Shown here: in pieces, positions 20,790-28,688 of the stretch
Numbering within the stretch: the first letter of the stretch is position 1
Layout: each line of letters opens with the position of its first letter
Origin: Actinomadura rubteroloni
Lineage (GTDB): Bacteria > Actinomycetota > Actinomycetes > Streptosporangiales > Streptosporangiaceae
NCBI RefSeq assembly: GCF_002911665.1
Contig: NZ_MTBP01000002.1
Location: 806,001-870,000 of the forward strand
Direction of reading: 5' to 3'
Length of the DNA: 64,000 nucleotides
Notes under the pieces: generated by a model
What the model saw: only the letters and a program-made list of their open reading frames with translations
What the model was told of the DNA's origin: nothing
Database searches by the model: none
Program-made: the position numbers and the translations under genes

Positions 20790-22025
20790 TCAGGGGACGG
20801 GCGCCGTCTCCTCGGGCTCCCGCAGCCGCGCGAGGACCTGGAGCGGGTCGGCGAGCACGTCGGCGAACGCGAACTCGGCCGCGCCGGTGAGCGTCGCGTC
20901 GTCGCCGAGTTCGGCGGTGCGCAGCTTCACGCGGTCGCGCGGGGCGGCCAGCGCGCCCGTCGCGACCATGCTGCGGACCTGGGCGGCCGAGCCGAGGTAG
21001 ACGTCCCGCAGCGTCCCGCCGAAGATCACCATGCCGGGGTTGAACACGTTGACGAGGTTGGCGACCGCGAAGCCCAGCCACGTCCCGACGCGGTGCAGGG
21101 CCTCGCGGGCGGTGACGTCGCCCCGGTCGGCGGCGTCCACGACCGCGCGGACGGCGTCGCGCCCCGACTGGCCGTCGGGCTGCACCCGGCCCGCGTAGTC
21201 CAGGAGCGTCCGCTCCCCCACCTCGCTGTCCAGGCAGCCGCGCGAACCGCACGCGCACGCCCGGCCGCCCGGGTTGACGATCATGTGGCCGATCTCGCCG
21301 CCGAAGCCCTCCTCGCCGCCGAGCAGCCGCCCGCCGACGATGATCCCGCCGCCGATGCCGACGTCGCCGTGCAGGTAGACGATGTTCTCGCAGCCGACGC
21401 CCGCGCCGCGGAGCTGCTCGGCGAGCGCGCCGAGGTCGGCGTCGTTGCCGACCGTCACGGGCACGCCGAGCGCGAGGCGGCGGGCGAGCATCTCGCCGAG
21501 CGCGACGTCGTACAGCTTGATGTTGGGGCCGAACACGACCCGGTCGTCGGACCGGCGGACGATGCCGGGGAACGCGACCCCGGCGCCGACGCACACCGCG
21601 TCCCGGCCCGCCTTGCGGACGAGCGTCCGGGCCGCCCCGGCGAGCGCGGTCACCAGCTCGGCGGGGTCGACGGGGCCGCGCGGGAGGTCGGCGCTGCGGC
21701 GGTCCAGGACCGTCCCGCCGAGCCCGACGCGCGCGACCGACAGCCGGTCCACGCCGATGTCGAAGGCCAGCACGTACACGCGGGTGGACTCGGGCCGCAC
21801 GACGAGCGACGGGCGTCCGGCGCGGCGCCCGGGTCGGCGCGGCAGCTCCTCGCGCACCAGCCCGGCGGCCGTCAGGTCGGCCGTCAGCGCCATGATCGTG
21901 CTGCGGTTCAGACCCAGCGACTCGGCGAGGACGGCGCGCGACGCGGGCCCGCGCAGGTGGACGAACCGCAGCAGCGTCCCGAGGTTGTGCCGGCGGATCT
22001 CCTCCGGCGACGGCCCGGCCTTCAT
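20790..22025 (-). CDS. ROK family transcriptional repressor (NagC/XylR type)
   Basis: 411 residues. An N-terminal winged helix-turn-helix (about 8-70, SRAVLAESLGLNRSTIMALT) is followed by a ROK sugar-kinase-like domain with FDIGVDR, GNDADLGAL and the zinc motif CACGSRGCLDSEVGE, with GEIGH before it. Such proteins sense a sugar and repress transport genes. The ATG overlaps the upstream ATPase stop by four bases (ATGA), so it is co-translated with that ATPase and probably controls the ABC cluster. The sugar is not determined. Confidence 0.9.
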   Translation of the reverse strand: MKAGPSPEEIRRHNLGTLLRFVHLRGPASRAVLAESLGLNRSTIMALTADLTAAGLVREELPRRPGRRAGRPSLVVRPESTRVYVLAFDIGVDRLSVARVGLGGTVLDRRSADLPRGPVDPAELVTALAGAARTLVRKAGRDAVCVGAGVAFPGIVRRSDDRVVFGPNIKLYDVALGEMLARRLALGVPVTVGNDADLGALAEQLRGAGVGCENIVYLHGDVGIGGGIIVGGRLLGGEEGFGGEIGHMIVNPGGRACACGSRGCLDSEVGERTLLDYAGRVQPDGQSGRDAVRAVVDAADRGDVTAREALHRVGTWLGFAVANLVNVFNPGMVIFGGTLRDVYLGSAAQVRSMVATGALAAPRDRVKLRTAELGDDATLTGAAEFAFADVLADPLQVLARLREPEETAPVP

Positions 22026-22792
22026 GCCGGCAGCCCGAGGTCCCCGGTGCGCCCGGAGGTGATCAGCTCGACGACCTGCCGGTGCGTGACGTCGGCGGTG
22101 CGGACCTGCGCGGCCGTCCGGCCGAGGTACAGCGCGACGATCCGGTCGGAGACGGCGAACACGTCGTTCATGTTGTGCGAGACGAGCACGACCGCGAGGC
22201 CCTTGTCGGCGAGCCGCCGGACGAGTTCCAGCACCTGCTGCGTCTGCGCGACGCCGAGCGCGGCGGCGGGCTCGTCCAGCACGACGAGGCGGCTGTCCCA
22301 CAGCACCGCGCGGGCGATCGCGACGGTCTGCCGCTGCCCGCCCGACAGCTCCGACACCCGGCGGCGCACCGACCCGACCGTCCGGACCGACAGGCTCGCG
22401 AGCGTCCGCCGCGCGGCCTCCTCCATCGCCGTCTCGTCCAGCGCGAGGCCGTTGCTGCGCTCCCGGCCGAGGAACATGTTCTCGACGACGTCGAGGTTCT
22501 CGCAGAGCGCGAGGTCCTGGTGGACGACCTCGATCCCGAGCGCGGCGGCGTCGCGGGGGCTGCGCGGCCGGACGGGCTCGCCGTTGAACCGGTACTCCCC
22601 CGCGTCGAACCCGTGGACGCCGCCGATCCCCTTGACGAGCGTGGTCTTGCCCGCGCCGTTGTCGCCGACGAGCGCGGTGACCTCGCCCGGGTAGGCGGTG
22701 AGCGCGACGTCGTGCAGCACCCGCACCGGCCCGAAGCTCTTGTCGATGCCGCGCAGGTCCAGGACGGGTCGCACCGCCGTTGCGTGTGACAT
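22022..22792 (-). CDS. Sugar ABC transporter ATP-binding protein (second copy)
   Basis: 256 residues, one ABC domain: Walker A GDNGAGKT (43-50), Q-loop HQDLALCENL, signature LSGGQRQ, Walker B VVLDEP and H-loop SHN. It is a half-size version of the two-domain RbsA/XylG ATPases and is strongly similar to the ATPase at 24192-24977, with long identical stretches, so one probably arose by duplication. A strong hairpin separates it from the permease upstream. It is coupled to the ROK regulator downstream. Confidence 0.9.
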   Translation of the reverse strand: MSHATAVRPVLDLRGIDKSFGPVRVLHDVALTAYPGEVTALVGDNGAGKTTLVKGIGGVHGFDAGEYRFNGEPVRPRSPRDAAALGIEVVHQDLALCENLDVVENMFLGRERSNGLALDETAMEEAARRTLASLSVRTVGSVRRRVSELSGGQRQTVAIARAVLWDSRLVVLDEPAAALGVAQTQQVLELVRRLADKGLAVVLVSHNMNDVFAVSDRIVALYLGRTAAQVRTADVTHRQVVELITSGRTGDLGLPA

Positions 22793-22847
22793 TCCGAGGG
22801 GCTCCCACCGTGCCGCACGATCCTGGCCGGTGAGCCTAGCATCGGGC

Positions 22848-22884
22848 GGTTCGGGGACGGATCGGGCTGATCCGTCCCCGAACC
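22848..22884 (-). terminator. 16-bp stem-loop between permease and second ATPase
   Basis: Perfect 16-bp arms (GGTTCGGGGACGGATC and complement) with loop GGGCT, 12 bases after the permease stop. It may end the binding protein-ATPase-permease transcript, leaving the second ATPase and ROK gene on readthrough or on their own promoter. Confidence 0.6.
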
Positions 22885-22896
22885 TGGCGGCCCGCG

Positions 22897-24192
22897 TCAC
22901 CGTCCCGTGGACGAGCGGCGCCGGCGCGCGGTGGCGTCGATGCTGGCCGCGAGCAGCAGGACGACTCCCGTGATGAGGAAGTTGAGGTAGGCCTTCGTCC
23001 CGAGCAGCCCGAGCCCGTTGTCGATGATCGCGATGACGAGGCCGCCGAGGACGGCGTCGCGGGCCCGGCCGCGTCCGCCGAACAGGCTCGTCCCGCCGAT
23101 GACGGCCGCGCCGACCGCGTAGAGCAGCGTGTTCCCGCCGCCGGAGTCGGTGGCGACCGAGTTCAGCCGGGACGCCGCGACGATGCCGCTGACCGCCGCG
23201 AGCGCCGAGGAGATCATGAACACCGAGATCTTGATCCGGGTCACGTTGATGCCCGCGCGGCGGGCGGCCTCGGCGTTGCCGCCGACTGCGTAGATGTGGC
23301 GCCCGAACGACGTCCGGCCGAGCACGAACGTGCAGATGATCAGCAGGACGGCCACGAGCGGCACGCCCCACGGCACCCCGGCCAGCGTGACGAGCGGGCT
23401 CGGCGCGCGGTCCAGGCTGAGCAGGTACGTCCCGGCCAGCAGCACGACTGCGACCACCGCGACCCGCGCCGCGACCAGTTCGACCGGGCTGGCCGCCAGG
23501 CCGCGCGACCGCTGCCGCTGCCAGCGCCGGAGCTGCGTCGCGGCGTAGCCGACGGCGCACACGACGGCCGCCGTCCAGCCGAGCCAGAGCGGCATGTTCT
23601 TGTTGGCGAGCGCGACGATCACGTCGTCGTGGACGGGCACCGTGCCGCCCTCGCCGATCAGCCGCAGCGTGATGCCCTGGAGGCCGAGGAAGAACGCGAG
23701 GCTGACGACGAACGATGGAATCCGCACCACCGCGATCAGCCAGCCGAGCACCGTCCCGATGACGATGCCGATGGCGATGGCCGCGATCACCGCGACGTAC
23801 CAGGGCTGCCCGGAGTCCACGATGAGCTTGGCCATCACGGCCGCGCACACGCCGCTCGCGACGCCCGCCGACAGGTCGATCTCGCCGAGCAGCAGGACGA
23901 AGACCAGGCCCATCGCGAGGATCGTCACCGGCAGCGCCTGCGTGGACAGGTTCGCGATGTTGCCCTTGCTGAGGAACGTGTCGGGCCGCAGCGCGGTGAA
24001 CAGGACGATCAGCCCGGCGAGGCCGAGGATGGCCGGGATGGCGCCGAGGTCGCCGGAGCGCACCCGCAGCCAGTAGTCGCCGACGGCGGACCGCACGTCG
24101 GCCGTGCGGTGGTCGGCCGCGAAGTCGGAGTCGGCGAGCTTCACGCCGGGCCCCTTGCTCGCAGGGAGGTCAGTGGACATCGCGTCCCCCAT
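22897..24192 (-). CDS. Sugar ABC transporter permease (RbsC/XylH type)
   Basis: 431 residues from ATG 24192, which overlaps the upstream stop by one base (TGATG); an ATG at 24180 is a possible alternative. There are about ten hydrophobic helices. The family motifs are LGEIDLSAGVASG near residue 105 and the cytoplasmic loop AVGGNAEAARRAGIN, with GGTSLFGGRG after it, as in BPD_transp_2 permeases. It should form the membrane channel for the sugar bound by the lipoprotein encoded upstream. Confidence 0.92.
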   Translation of the reverse strand: MGDAMSTDLPASKGPGVKLADSDFAADHRTADVRSAVGDYWLRVRSGDLGAIPAILGLAGLIVLFTALRPDTFLSKGNIANLSTQALPVTILAMGLVFVLLLGEIDLSAGVASGVCAAVMAKLIVDSGQPWYVAVIAAIAIGIVIGTVLGWLIAVVRIPSFVVSLAFFLGLQGITLRLIGEGGTVPVHDDVIVALANKNMPLWLGWTAAVVCAVGYAATQLRRWQRQRSRGLAASPVELVAARVAVVAVVLLAGTYLLSLDRAPSPLVTLAGVPWGVPLVAVLLIICTFVLGRTSFGRHIYAVGGNAEAARRAGINVTRIKISVFMISSALAAVSGIVAASRLNSVATDSGGGNTLLYAVGAAVIGGTSLFGGRGRARDAVLGGLVIAIIDNGLGLLGTKAYLNFLITGVVLLLAASIDATARRRRSSTGR

Positions 24193-24977
24193 CAGATGGT
24201 CTCTGCGGCGGTGGCCGGGGCGAGTCCGATGTCGCCCGACCGACCCGCGGTGATCAGCTCCACGACCTGCCCGGTCGTGACGTCCTCGCGCCGCACCTCC
24301 GCCGCGACGCGGCCGAGGTAGAGCGCGGTGATCCGGTCGGCCACCTCGAACACGTCGATCATGTTGTGCGAGATGAGCGCGACGGCGTGGCCGGTGTCGG
24401 CGAGCCGCCGGACGAGGTCGAGGACCTGCCGGGTCTGCGCGACGCCGAGCGCGGCGGTGGGCTCGTCCAGGATGACGACCTTGGAGTCCCACAGGGCGGC
24501 CTTGGCGATGGCGACGGTCTGCCGCTGCCCGCCCGACAGGCTCGCGACCTGCTGCCGGACCGACTTCACGGTCCGGACCGACAGGCGCGCGAGCGTCTCG
24601 CGCGCGGCCTGCTCCATCGAGTCCTCGTCGAGGACCAGGCCCCGCGTGCGCTCGCGGCCGAGGAACATGTTCTGGACGATGTCGAGATTGTCGGCCAGCG
24701 CGAGGTCCTGGTAAACCACCTCGATGCCGAGGTCGGCGGCGTCGCGCGGGCTGTCGATCCGGACCGGGCGGCCGTCGAACTCGACGGTGCCGCCGTCGAT
24801 CGGGTGAATGCCCGCGATGCACTTGATCAGGGTGGACTTGCCCGCGCCGTTGTCGCCGACGAGGGCCATCACCTCGCCCTGGCGCAGCGTGAAGTCCACG
24901 TCGTGGAGCACGTGGACCGGCCCGAAGCTCTTGTTCACTCCGGCCAGGCGCAGGACGGGTTCGCCGTTCTCTGCCAC
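24192..24977 (-). CDS. Sugar ABC transporter ATP-binding protein (first copy)
   Basis: 261 residues with Walker A GDNGAGKS (41-48), signature LSGGQRQ, Walker B VILDEP and H-loop SHN. It is a single-domain member of the monosaccharide importer group. The GTG start has a very strong AAGGAGG ribosome site. It follows two hairpins after the binding-protein gene and is coupled to the permease. Compared with its paralogue at 22022 it has serine, not threonine, after the Walker A lysine. Confidence 0.92.
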   Translation of the reverse strand: MAENGEPVLRLAGVNKSFGPVHVLHDVDFTLRQGEVMALVGDNGAGKSTLIKCIAGIHPIDGGTVEFDGRPVRIDSPRDAADLGIEVVYQDLALADNLDIVQNMFLGRERTRGLVLDEDSMEQAARETLARLSVRTVKSVRQQVASLSGGQRQTVAIAKAALWDSKVVILDEPTAALGVAQTRQVLDLVRRLADTGHAVALISHNMIDVFEVADRITALYLGRVAAEVRREDVTTGQVVELITAGRSGDIGLAPATAAETI

Positions 24978-25005
24978 GGATCCTCCTTGCGGTCCGGTGG
25001 CCCCG

Positions 25006-25033
25006 GGCGGACCCCTCGGCGGAGGGGTCCGCC
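25006..25033 (-). terminator. Intra-operon hairpin, binding protein to ATPase (distal)
   Basis: Perfect 12-bp stem GGCGGACCCCTC / GAGGGGTCCGCC, loop GGCG, in the 122-base gap. It is the second of two hairpins after the binding-protein gene. Such stems typically protect the binding-protein mRNA and lower downstream expression. Confidence 0.55.
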
Positions 25034-25056
25034 GCGAGGCCGGGCGGGGGTCGTCA

Positions 25057-25086
25057 CCGGTGAGCGCGGGCGGGCGCGCTCACCGG
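25057..25086 (-). terminator. Intra-operon hairpin, binding protein to ATPase (proximal)
   Basis: Perfect 12-bp stem CCGGTGAGCGCG / CGCGCTCACCGG with loop GGCGGG, 13 bases past the binding-protein stop. It probably sets the high binding-protein to transporter ratio. Confidence 0.55.
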
Positions 25087-25099
25087 CGCGGGGGTGGGG

Positions 25100-26179
25100 T
25101 CACTGGATCCCGGCGTCGGCGCACTTCTTGGCGTAGGCGCCCTTGCACAGGTCGGCCTTGTTGACGAAGCCGTCGTCCACGACCTTCTTGACCCCGTCCT
25201 TGAAGGTGGGGATCACGGGGATGAACACCGACGGGACGTCGCGCTTGCCCTGCGGGTCGTTGATCGTGCTGTTGGTCGCGGCCTTCTCGCCCTTCAGCAG
25301 CGACAGCGCCAGCTTGGCGGCGGCGTCGGCCTCCTGGTTGACGGGCTTGTAGACGGTCATGCACTGCGTGCCGTCGAGGATGTTCTGCAGGCCCTGGAGG
25401 CTCGCGTCCTGGCCGGTCACCGGGACCTTGCCGGCCTCGCCGTTCTTCTTCAGGATCGAGATGGCCGAGTTGCCGAGGCCGTCGTTGGCGGCCAGCACGC
25501 CGTCGATCTTGCCGCCCTGCTGGGTGAAGATCTGCTCGAAGATCGTCGCGGCCTTCTGGTTGTCCCAGTCGGGGACGGCCTGCTCGGCGACCTTGGTGTA
25601 GTTCGGCACCTTGTCCAGGATGTTGTGGGCGCCCTGGGCGAACAGCGTCGCGTTGTTGTCGGTGGCCGCGCCGTTGAGGTAGGCGATGTTGGCCTTCTTG
25701 TCGCCGAGGCACTTCTGGAGGCCCTTGGCGAGTTCCTCGCCGACCTTCACGCTGTCGAACGAGACGTAGTAGTCGGCGACGCCGCCGAGGGTGAGCCGGT
25801 CGTAGTCGATCGTCTTGACGCCCTGCGACTGCGCCTTGCGCTCGACGGCGGCGGCGGAGTTGGAGTCCAGGCCGTCCACGAGCAGGACGGTCACGCCACT
25901 GGTGATCATCTGGTCGGCGATCGTCTGGAAGCGCTGCGTCGAGCCTTCGGCGTTCTGGATGTCGTACTTGACGCCGGCGGCCTTGAACGCCTTCTCCAGC
26001 AGCGGGCGGTCGAAGCTCTCGTAGCGGACGGACGACTTGGTGTCGGGCAGGATCACGCCGATCTTGCCCTTGGCAGCGGCGTCCGATCCGGAGCCGGAGC
26101 CCTTGTCGTCGCCGCACGCGGTGAGCGAGAGGGCGGCGGCCACGGAGACGGCCGCGAAACCGAGGATCCCCTTGCGCAT
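25100..26179 (-). CDS. Sugar ABC transporter substrate-binding lipoprotein (XylF/ChvE-like)
   Basis: 359 residues from ATG 26179 (AAAGGA upstream). The signal peptide ends in the lipobox LTAC (Cys22), so it is a membrane-anchored lipoprotein. The mature part is a periplasmic-binding-protein 4 domain: VILPDTKSSVRYESFDRPLL, DGLDSNSAAA, YLNGAATDNNATLFAQGA and LAANDGLGNSAI, most like xylose/aldose binders. It is the first gene of the cluster. A Crp-like site and two inverted repeats lie upstream. The exact sugar is not proven. Confidence 0.92.
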   Translation of the reverse strand: MRKGILGFAAVSVAAALSLTACGDDKGSGSGSDAAAKGKIGVILPDTKSSVRYESFDRPLLEKAFKAAGVKYDIQNAEGSTQRFQTIADQMITSGVTVLLVDGLDSNSAAAVERKAQSQGVKTIDYDRLTLGGVADYYVSFDSVKVGEELAKGLQKCLGDKKANIAYLNGAATDNNATLFAQGAHNILDKVPNYTKVAEQAVPDWDNQKAATIFEQIFTQQGGKIDGVLAANDGLGNSAISILKKNGEAGKVPVTGQDASLQGLQNILDGTQCMTVYKPVNQEADAAAKLALSLLKGEKAATNSTINDPQGKRDVPSVFIPVIPTFKDGVKKVVDDGFVNKADLCKGAYAKKCADAGIQ

Positions 26180-26233
26180 GATCCCGGGTCCTTTCTGGGG
26201 GCGGCCGCGAAGGCCGGAGGGGTGGGACCGGCC

Positions 26234-26249
26234 GGTGATCGAGATCACA
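26234..26249. promoter_or_regulatory. Crp/GlxR-like site upstream of sugar ABC cluster
   Basis: GGTGATCGAGATCACA on + reads TGTGATCTCGATCACC on -. It matches nine of ten specified bases of the Crp consensus TGTGA-N6-TCACA, which actinobacterial GlxR/Crp proteins share. It lies 55 bases upstream of the binding-protein start, in the 397-base non-coding stretch 26180-26576. Confidence 0.5.
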
Positions 26250-26259
26250 GCGACCGAAT

Positions 26260-26274
26260 GTTGTACCCGGCAAC
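26260..26274. promoter_or_regulatory. Inverted repeat, candidate ROK operator 1
   Basis: GTTG-N7-CAAC in an AT-richer patch 80 bases upstream of the binding-protein gene. It shares a TGTTGT...CGGCA core with the repeat at 26319. Confidence 0.35.
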
Positions 26275-26318
26275 TTATGTCGCCCGTCGGCGGATTGCCA
26301 GAGGTCGAACCGACCAAT

Positions 26319-26337
26319 TTGTTGTCGGCAGTAACAA
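26319..26337. promoter_or_regulatory. Inverted repeat, candidate ROK operator 2
   Basis: TTGTT-N9-AACAA, 140 bases upstream of the binding-protein gene. T-rich/A-rich dyads of this kind are typical of ROK operators. The rest of 26338-26576 shows nothing I can assign. Confidence 0.35.
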
Positions 26338-26576
26338 TCCAGTAACAGGCCCGTCACCTGGGCGAAGAGGTCGTACGCCCGTCACAGTACGTCGCGTGCG
26401 GGCATGACCGGGCCGGGTGGGGCGATGGGTGGGAGACCTCGCATATGTTCGCGAAGCCAACGATTGCCGGATCCGGACGGCGGCCGGGGCGGGGGGTCAG
26501 CGGGGACGTTCGGCGACCGTGATCATGCAGCTCCCGTCCCGGGACGGACCGGAGCGTCGCTGCATGACCACGTCGT

Positions 26577-26873
26577 TCACTGGACGGCGAGCACCAGCGC
26601 GACCCGTTCGGCCGCGACGGTCACGTCGGCCGCGGGCGCGATGCGCTCCGCCCACGACCACCAGAACCACCAGCCGTCCGGCCCTTCCTCCGCGAGAATG
26701 TTCTCCGAGAGGGCCGACGCGTCCGGATTGGTGACGTGCAGGCTCGGCGCCTGGTCCCGGGGCAGCGTGATCCGCACGCGGAACCCGCGCCCGGCCAGCT
26801 CGGCGCCCAGCATCTCCAGATACTCCATCCGCGACTTGAGCAGCGCGGCTGTTCCCGTTTCGTCAGGCGTCAT
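26577..26873 (-). CDS. Small tryptophan-rich protein of unknown function
   Basis: 98 residues from ATG 26873 (AGGAGC upstream). The N-terminal half is helical and may pair with partners (LKSRMEYLEMLGAELAGRGF). It is followed by strands and a striking aromatic run, DGWWFWWSWAERI, near residue 70. No signal peptide, membrane helix or cysteine is present. Similar small proteins occur in many actinomycetes near regulators, but I assign no family. It is divergent from a membrane protein gene. Confidence 0.6.
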   Translation of the reverse strand: MTPDETGTAALLKSRMEYLEMLGAELAGRGFRVRITLPRDQAPSLHVTNPDASALSENILAEEGPDGWWFWWSWAERIAPAADVTVAAERVALVLAVQ

Positions 26874-27070
26874 CCCTTGTCGCTCCTGTGGAATCCGCAT
26901 GGCCCGACAACGGCTCAGCCTCCCCCCTGGCCGGGCTCCACGCAAGCACTTCCGGCAGGTCAGCGGCGGGTCGGCAGCCGGTTCGCCCGATCTGGCCGAG
27001 ACGAGGCATTCGATTCGATGCGGTTCGCGGTAAGTTGCGCGTACTGACGTACACGGAGGATGGGGGCACG

Positions 27071-27850
27071 ATGACCGTGGGCGCCGGCGGGAACCAGGAC
27101 TGGACCCGGCCCGACCAGCCGCTGCCGGCGCGGCCCGCCGCCGCGCCGCCCGCCTACCCCGAGGCCCCGGCCTACCCCGAGCCGCCCGCCGACGCCGCGC
27201 CCCCGGCGCCGGCCCGCGAGGACACGGCGAACTGGCACCGCTTCCACTACCCGGTCGGCGTCTTCCTCGCGGCGTTCGGCATCGCAACCCTGGCGACGAC
27301 CGCGCTGGACGTCGCCGGACGCCGCGCCGACCTCGGCGCCTACGTCGGGTCCGGTCTCGGGCTGCCCGCGCTGGTCGCGGTGAAGGCGGTGCAGTTCGCG
27401 CTCGTCCTCGTGGCCGCCGCCGCGCTGGCCCGCCGCCGCGACGTGTGGTTCCTGCCCGCGCTCGCCGCCTGGGCCGCCGGGTACGGCGTGTTCGCGGCGC
27501 TGGACGTGGTCCACGGCAAGTGGCTCGCGCTCGGCCTGCACCTGGTCTACCTGGCGGGGTTCGCGGCGGTGCTGGCCGTCTCCTACAGCCTCAGCGTGAA
27601 GGCCCGCGCCGCCGGGTCGTCGGGGCAGCAGCCGCTGCCGGTGCTGCCCGGCCGCACGCAGGAACTCGCGCTCGCCGCGATGAACAAGTGGCGCCAGCAG
27701 CGACCCGAGCCCGCGCCCGCGCCCGCGCCGGAGGACCGGACGATGCCGCATCCGCTGCCGTCCAACGACCCCGCGCCGACCCGTCCGCAGGCGCTGCCGC
27801 CGCGCCGGTCCCCCGACGAGACGCTGCTCGACCCGCCGGAGCAGCCCTGA
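27071..27850 (+). CDS. Membrane protein with proline-rich tails
   Basis: 259 residues from ATG 27071. About 55 Pro/Ala-rich residues precede four hydrophobic helices (about 62-82, 97-118, 126-145 and 152-176). A C-terminal Pro-rich tail of 70 residues follows. The helix block has an HYPVGVFLAAFGIATLATTALD start. No family is recognised. The tails suggest the protein is tethered or binds partners at the membrane. Confidence 0.6.
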   Translation: MTVGAGGNQDWTRPDQPLPARPAAAPPAYPEAPAYPEPPADAAPPAPAREDTANWHRFHYPVGVFLAAFGIATLATTALDVAGRRADLGAYVGSGLGLPALVAVKAVQFALVLVAAAALARRRDVWFLPALAAWAAGYGVFAALDVVHGKWLALGLHLVYLAGFAAVLAVSYSLSVKARAAGSSGQQPLPVLPGRTQELALAAMNKWRQQRPEPAPAPAPEDRTMPHPLPSNDPAPTRPQALPPRRSPDETLLDPPEQP

Positions 27851-27853
27851 CCG

Positions 27854-28522
27854 TCAGGTCTCCAGCCAGGCGACGGCCGTCATCGTGCCGGGCGCGACCT
27901 CGGTGAACCCGCCGTCCCGGACGGCCACGGCCGAGCGCTTCACGCACGTCTCCCACGGGACGCCGTGGACGACGCGCACGCGCGTCCCCGCGTCCGTCCA
28001 GGCCCGCAGTTTCCGTCCGGGCAACGCGCGCAGCAGGAGCTGGGCGGCGTGCCCGCACTGCGCCGCCGCCTTCCCCGTCGTGATCGTCACGCCGGGGTTC
28101 AAAGCGATCGCCGCGTAGGGCGCAGGCGGGACGGGCGGCTCGTCCCCGACTTCCAGGTCCAGCCCCGCCACCTGGAGCTTCGCCAGCGCGGGCGGCACGT
28201 CGGCGACCGGCGACGGCACGAACGCGCGGACCTCCGCGCCGCCGCACACCACCGTCACGCCCGGCAACTCCTGCGCCTGCGGCCAGCGGACGCCGCGCGC
28301 CCGCCGGGTGACCTTGCGGATCCGCCGCGCCTCCCACTCGGCGACGGCCGCGTGCCACTCCCCGTCCGGCGCGGCGGCGCGCGGGTCGGTGAGCAGCCGC
28401 GCGACGGCCGTCGCGGCGGCGGCGCACACCGCGTCGTGGCCGGGCGGGTCCGCCTTCTCCACGCGGACGACGAGCTGCATCGCCCACGGCGGGTCGTCGC
28501 GGGGGTCGTGTTCGGGTCGCAC
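27854..28522 (-). CDS. Peptidyl-tRNA hydrolase II (PTH2) domain protein
   Basis: 222 residues from GTG 28522; ATG 28480 is a shorter alternative with no ribosome site. The C-terminal half has GVTITTGKAAAQCGHAAQLL, the PTH2 core (usually GKxAAQxxHA), and ends GTMTAVAWL. The N-terminal 90 residues are an extra domain not found in archaeal PTH2. It could recycle peptidyl-tRNA or act on a related ester. It converges with the membrane protein gene. Confidence 0.65.
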   Translation of the reverse strand: MRPEHDPRDDPPWAMQLVVRVEKADPPGHDAVCAAAATAVARLLTDPRAAAPDGEWHAAVAEWEARRIRKVTRRARGVRWPQAQELPGVTVVCGGAEVRAFVPSPVADVPPALAKLQVAGLDLEVGDEPPVPPAPYAAIALNPGVTITTGKAAAQCGHAAQLLLRALPGRKLRAWTDAGTRVRVVHGVPWETCVKRSAVAVRDGGFTEVAPGTMTAVAWLET

Positions 28523-28688
28523 GGGGCGAGTATTCCACCCCCGGTGAGCGGCGCCACGCCGGACGGACGGGGCGGAAACCGCGACCGTACGTCCCGGAGA
28601 TGGACAATGGCGGAGACAGCGCGCGACAACGGGCCTTCCGGAGGGGGCGGCGGATGACGCGAGCAGGCGACCCGGCCGGGGGCCGGGC

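Noticed and set aside
26338..26576. Additional gene upstream of the sugar cluster
   Set aside because: Short frames here have no ribosome site and no codon bias in a single direction.
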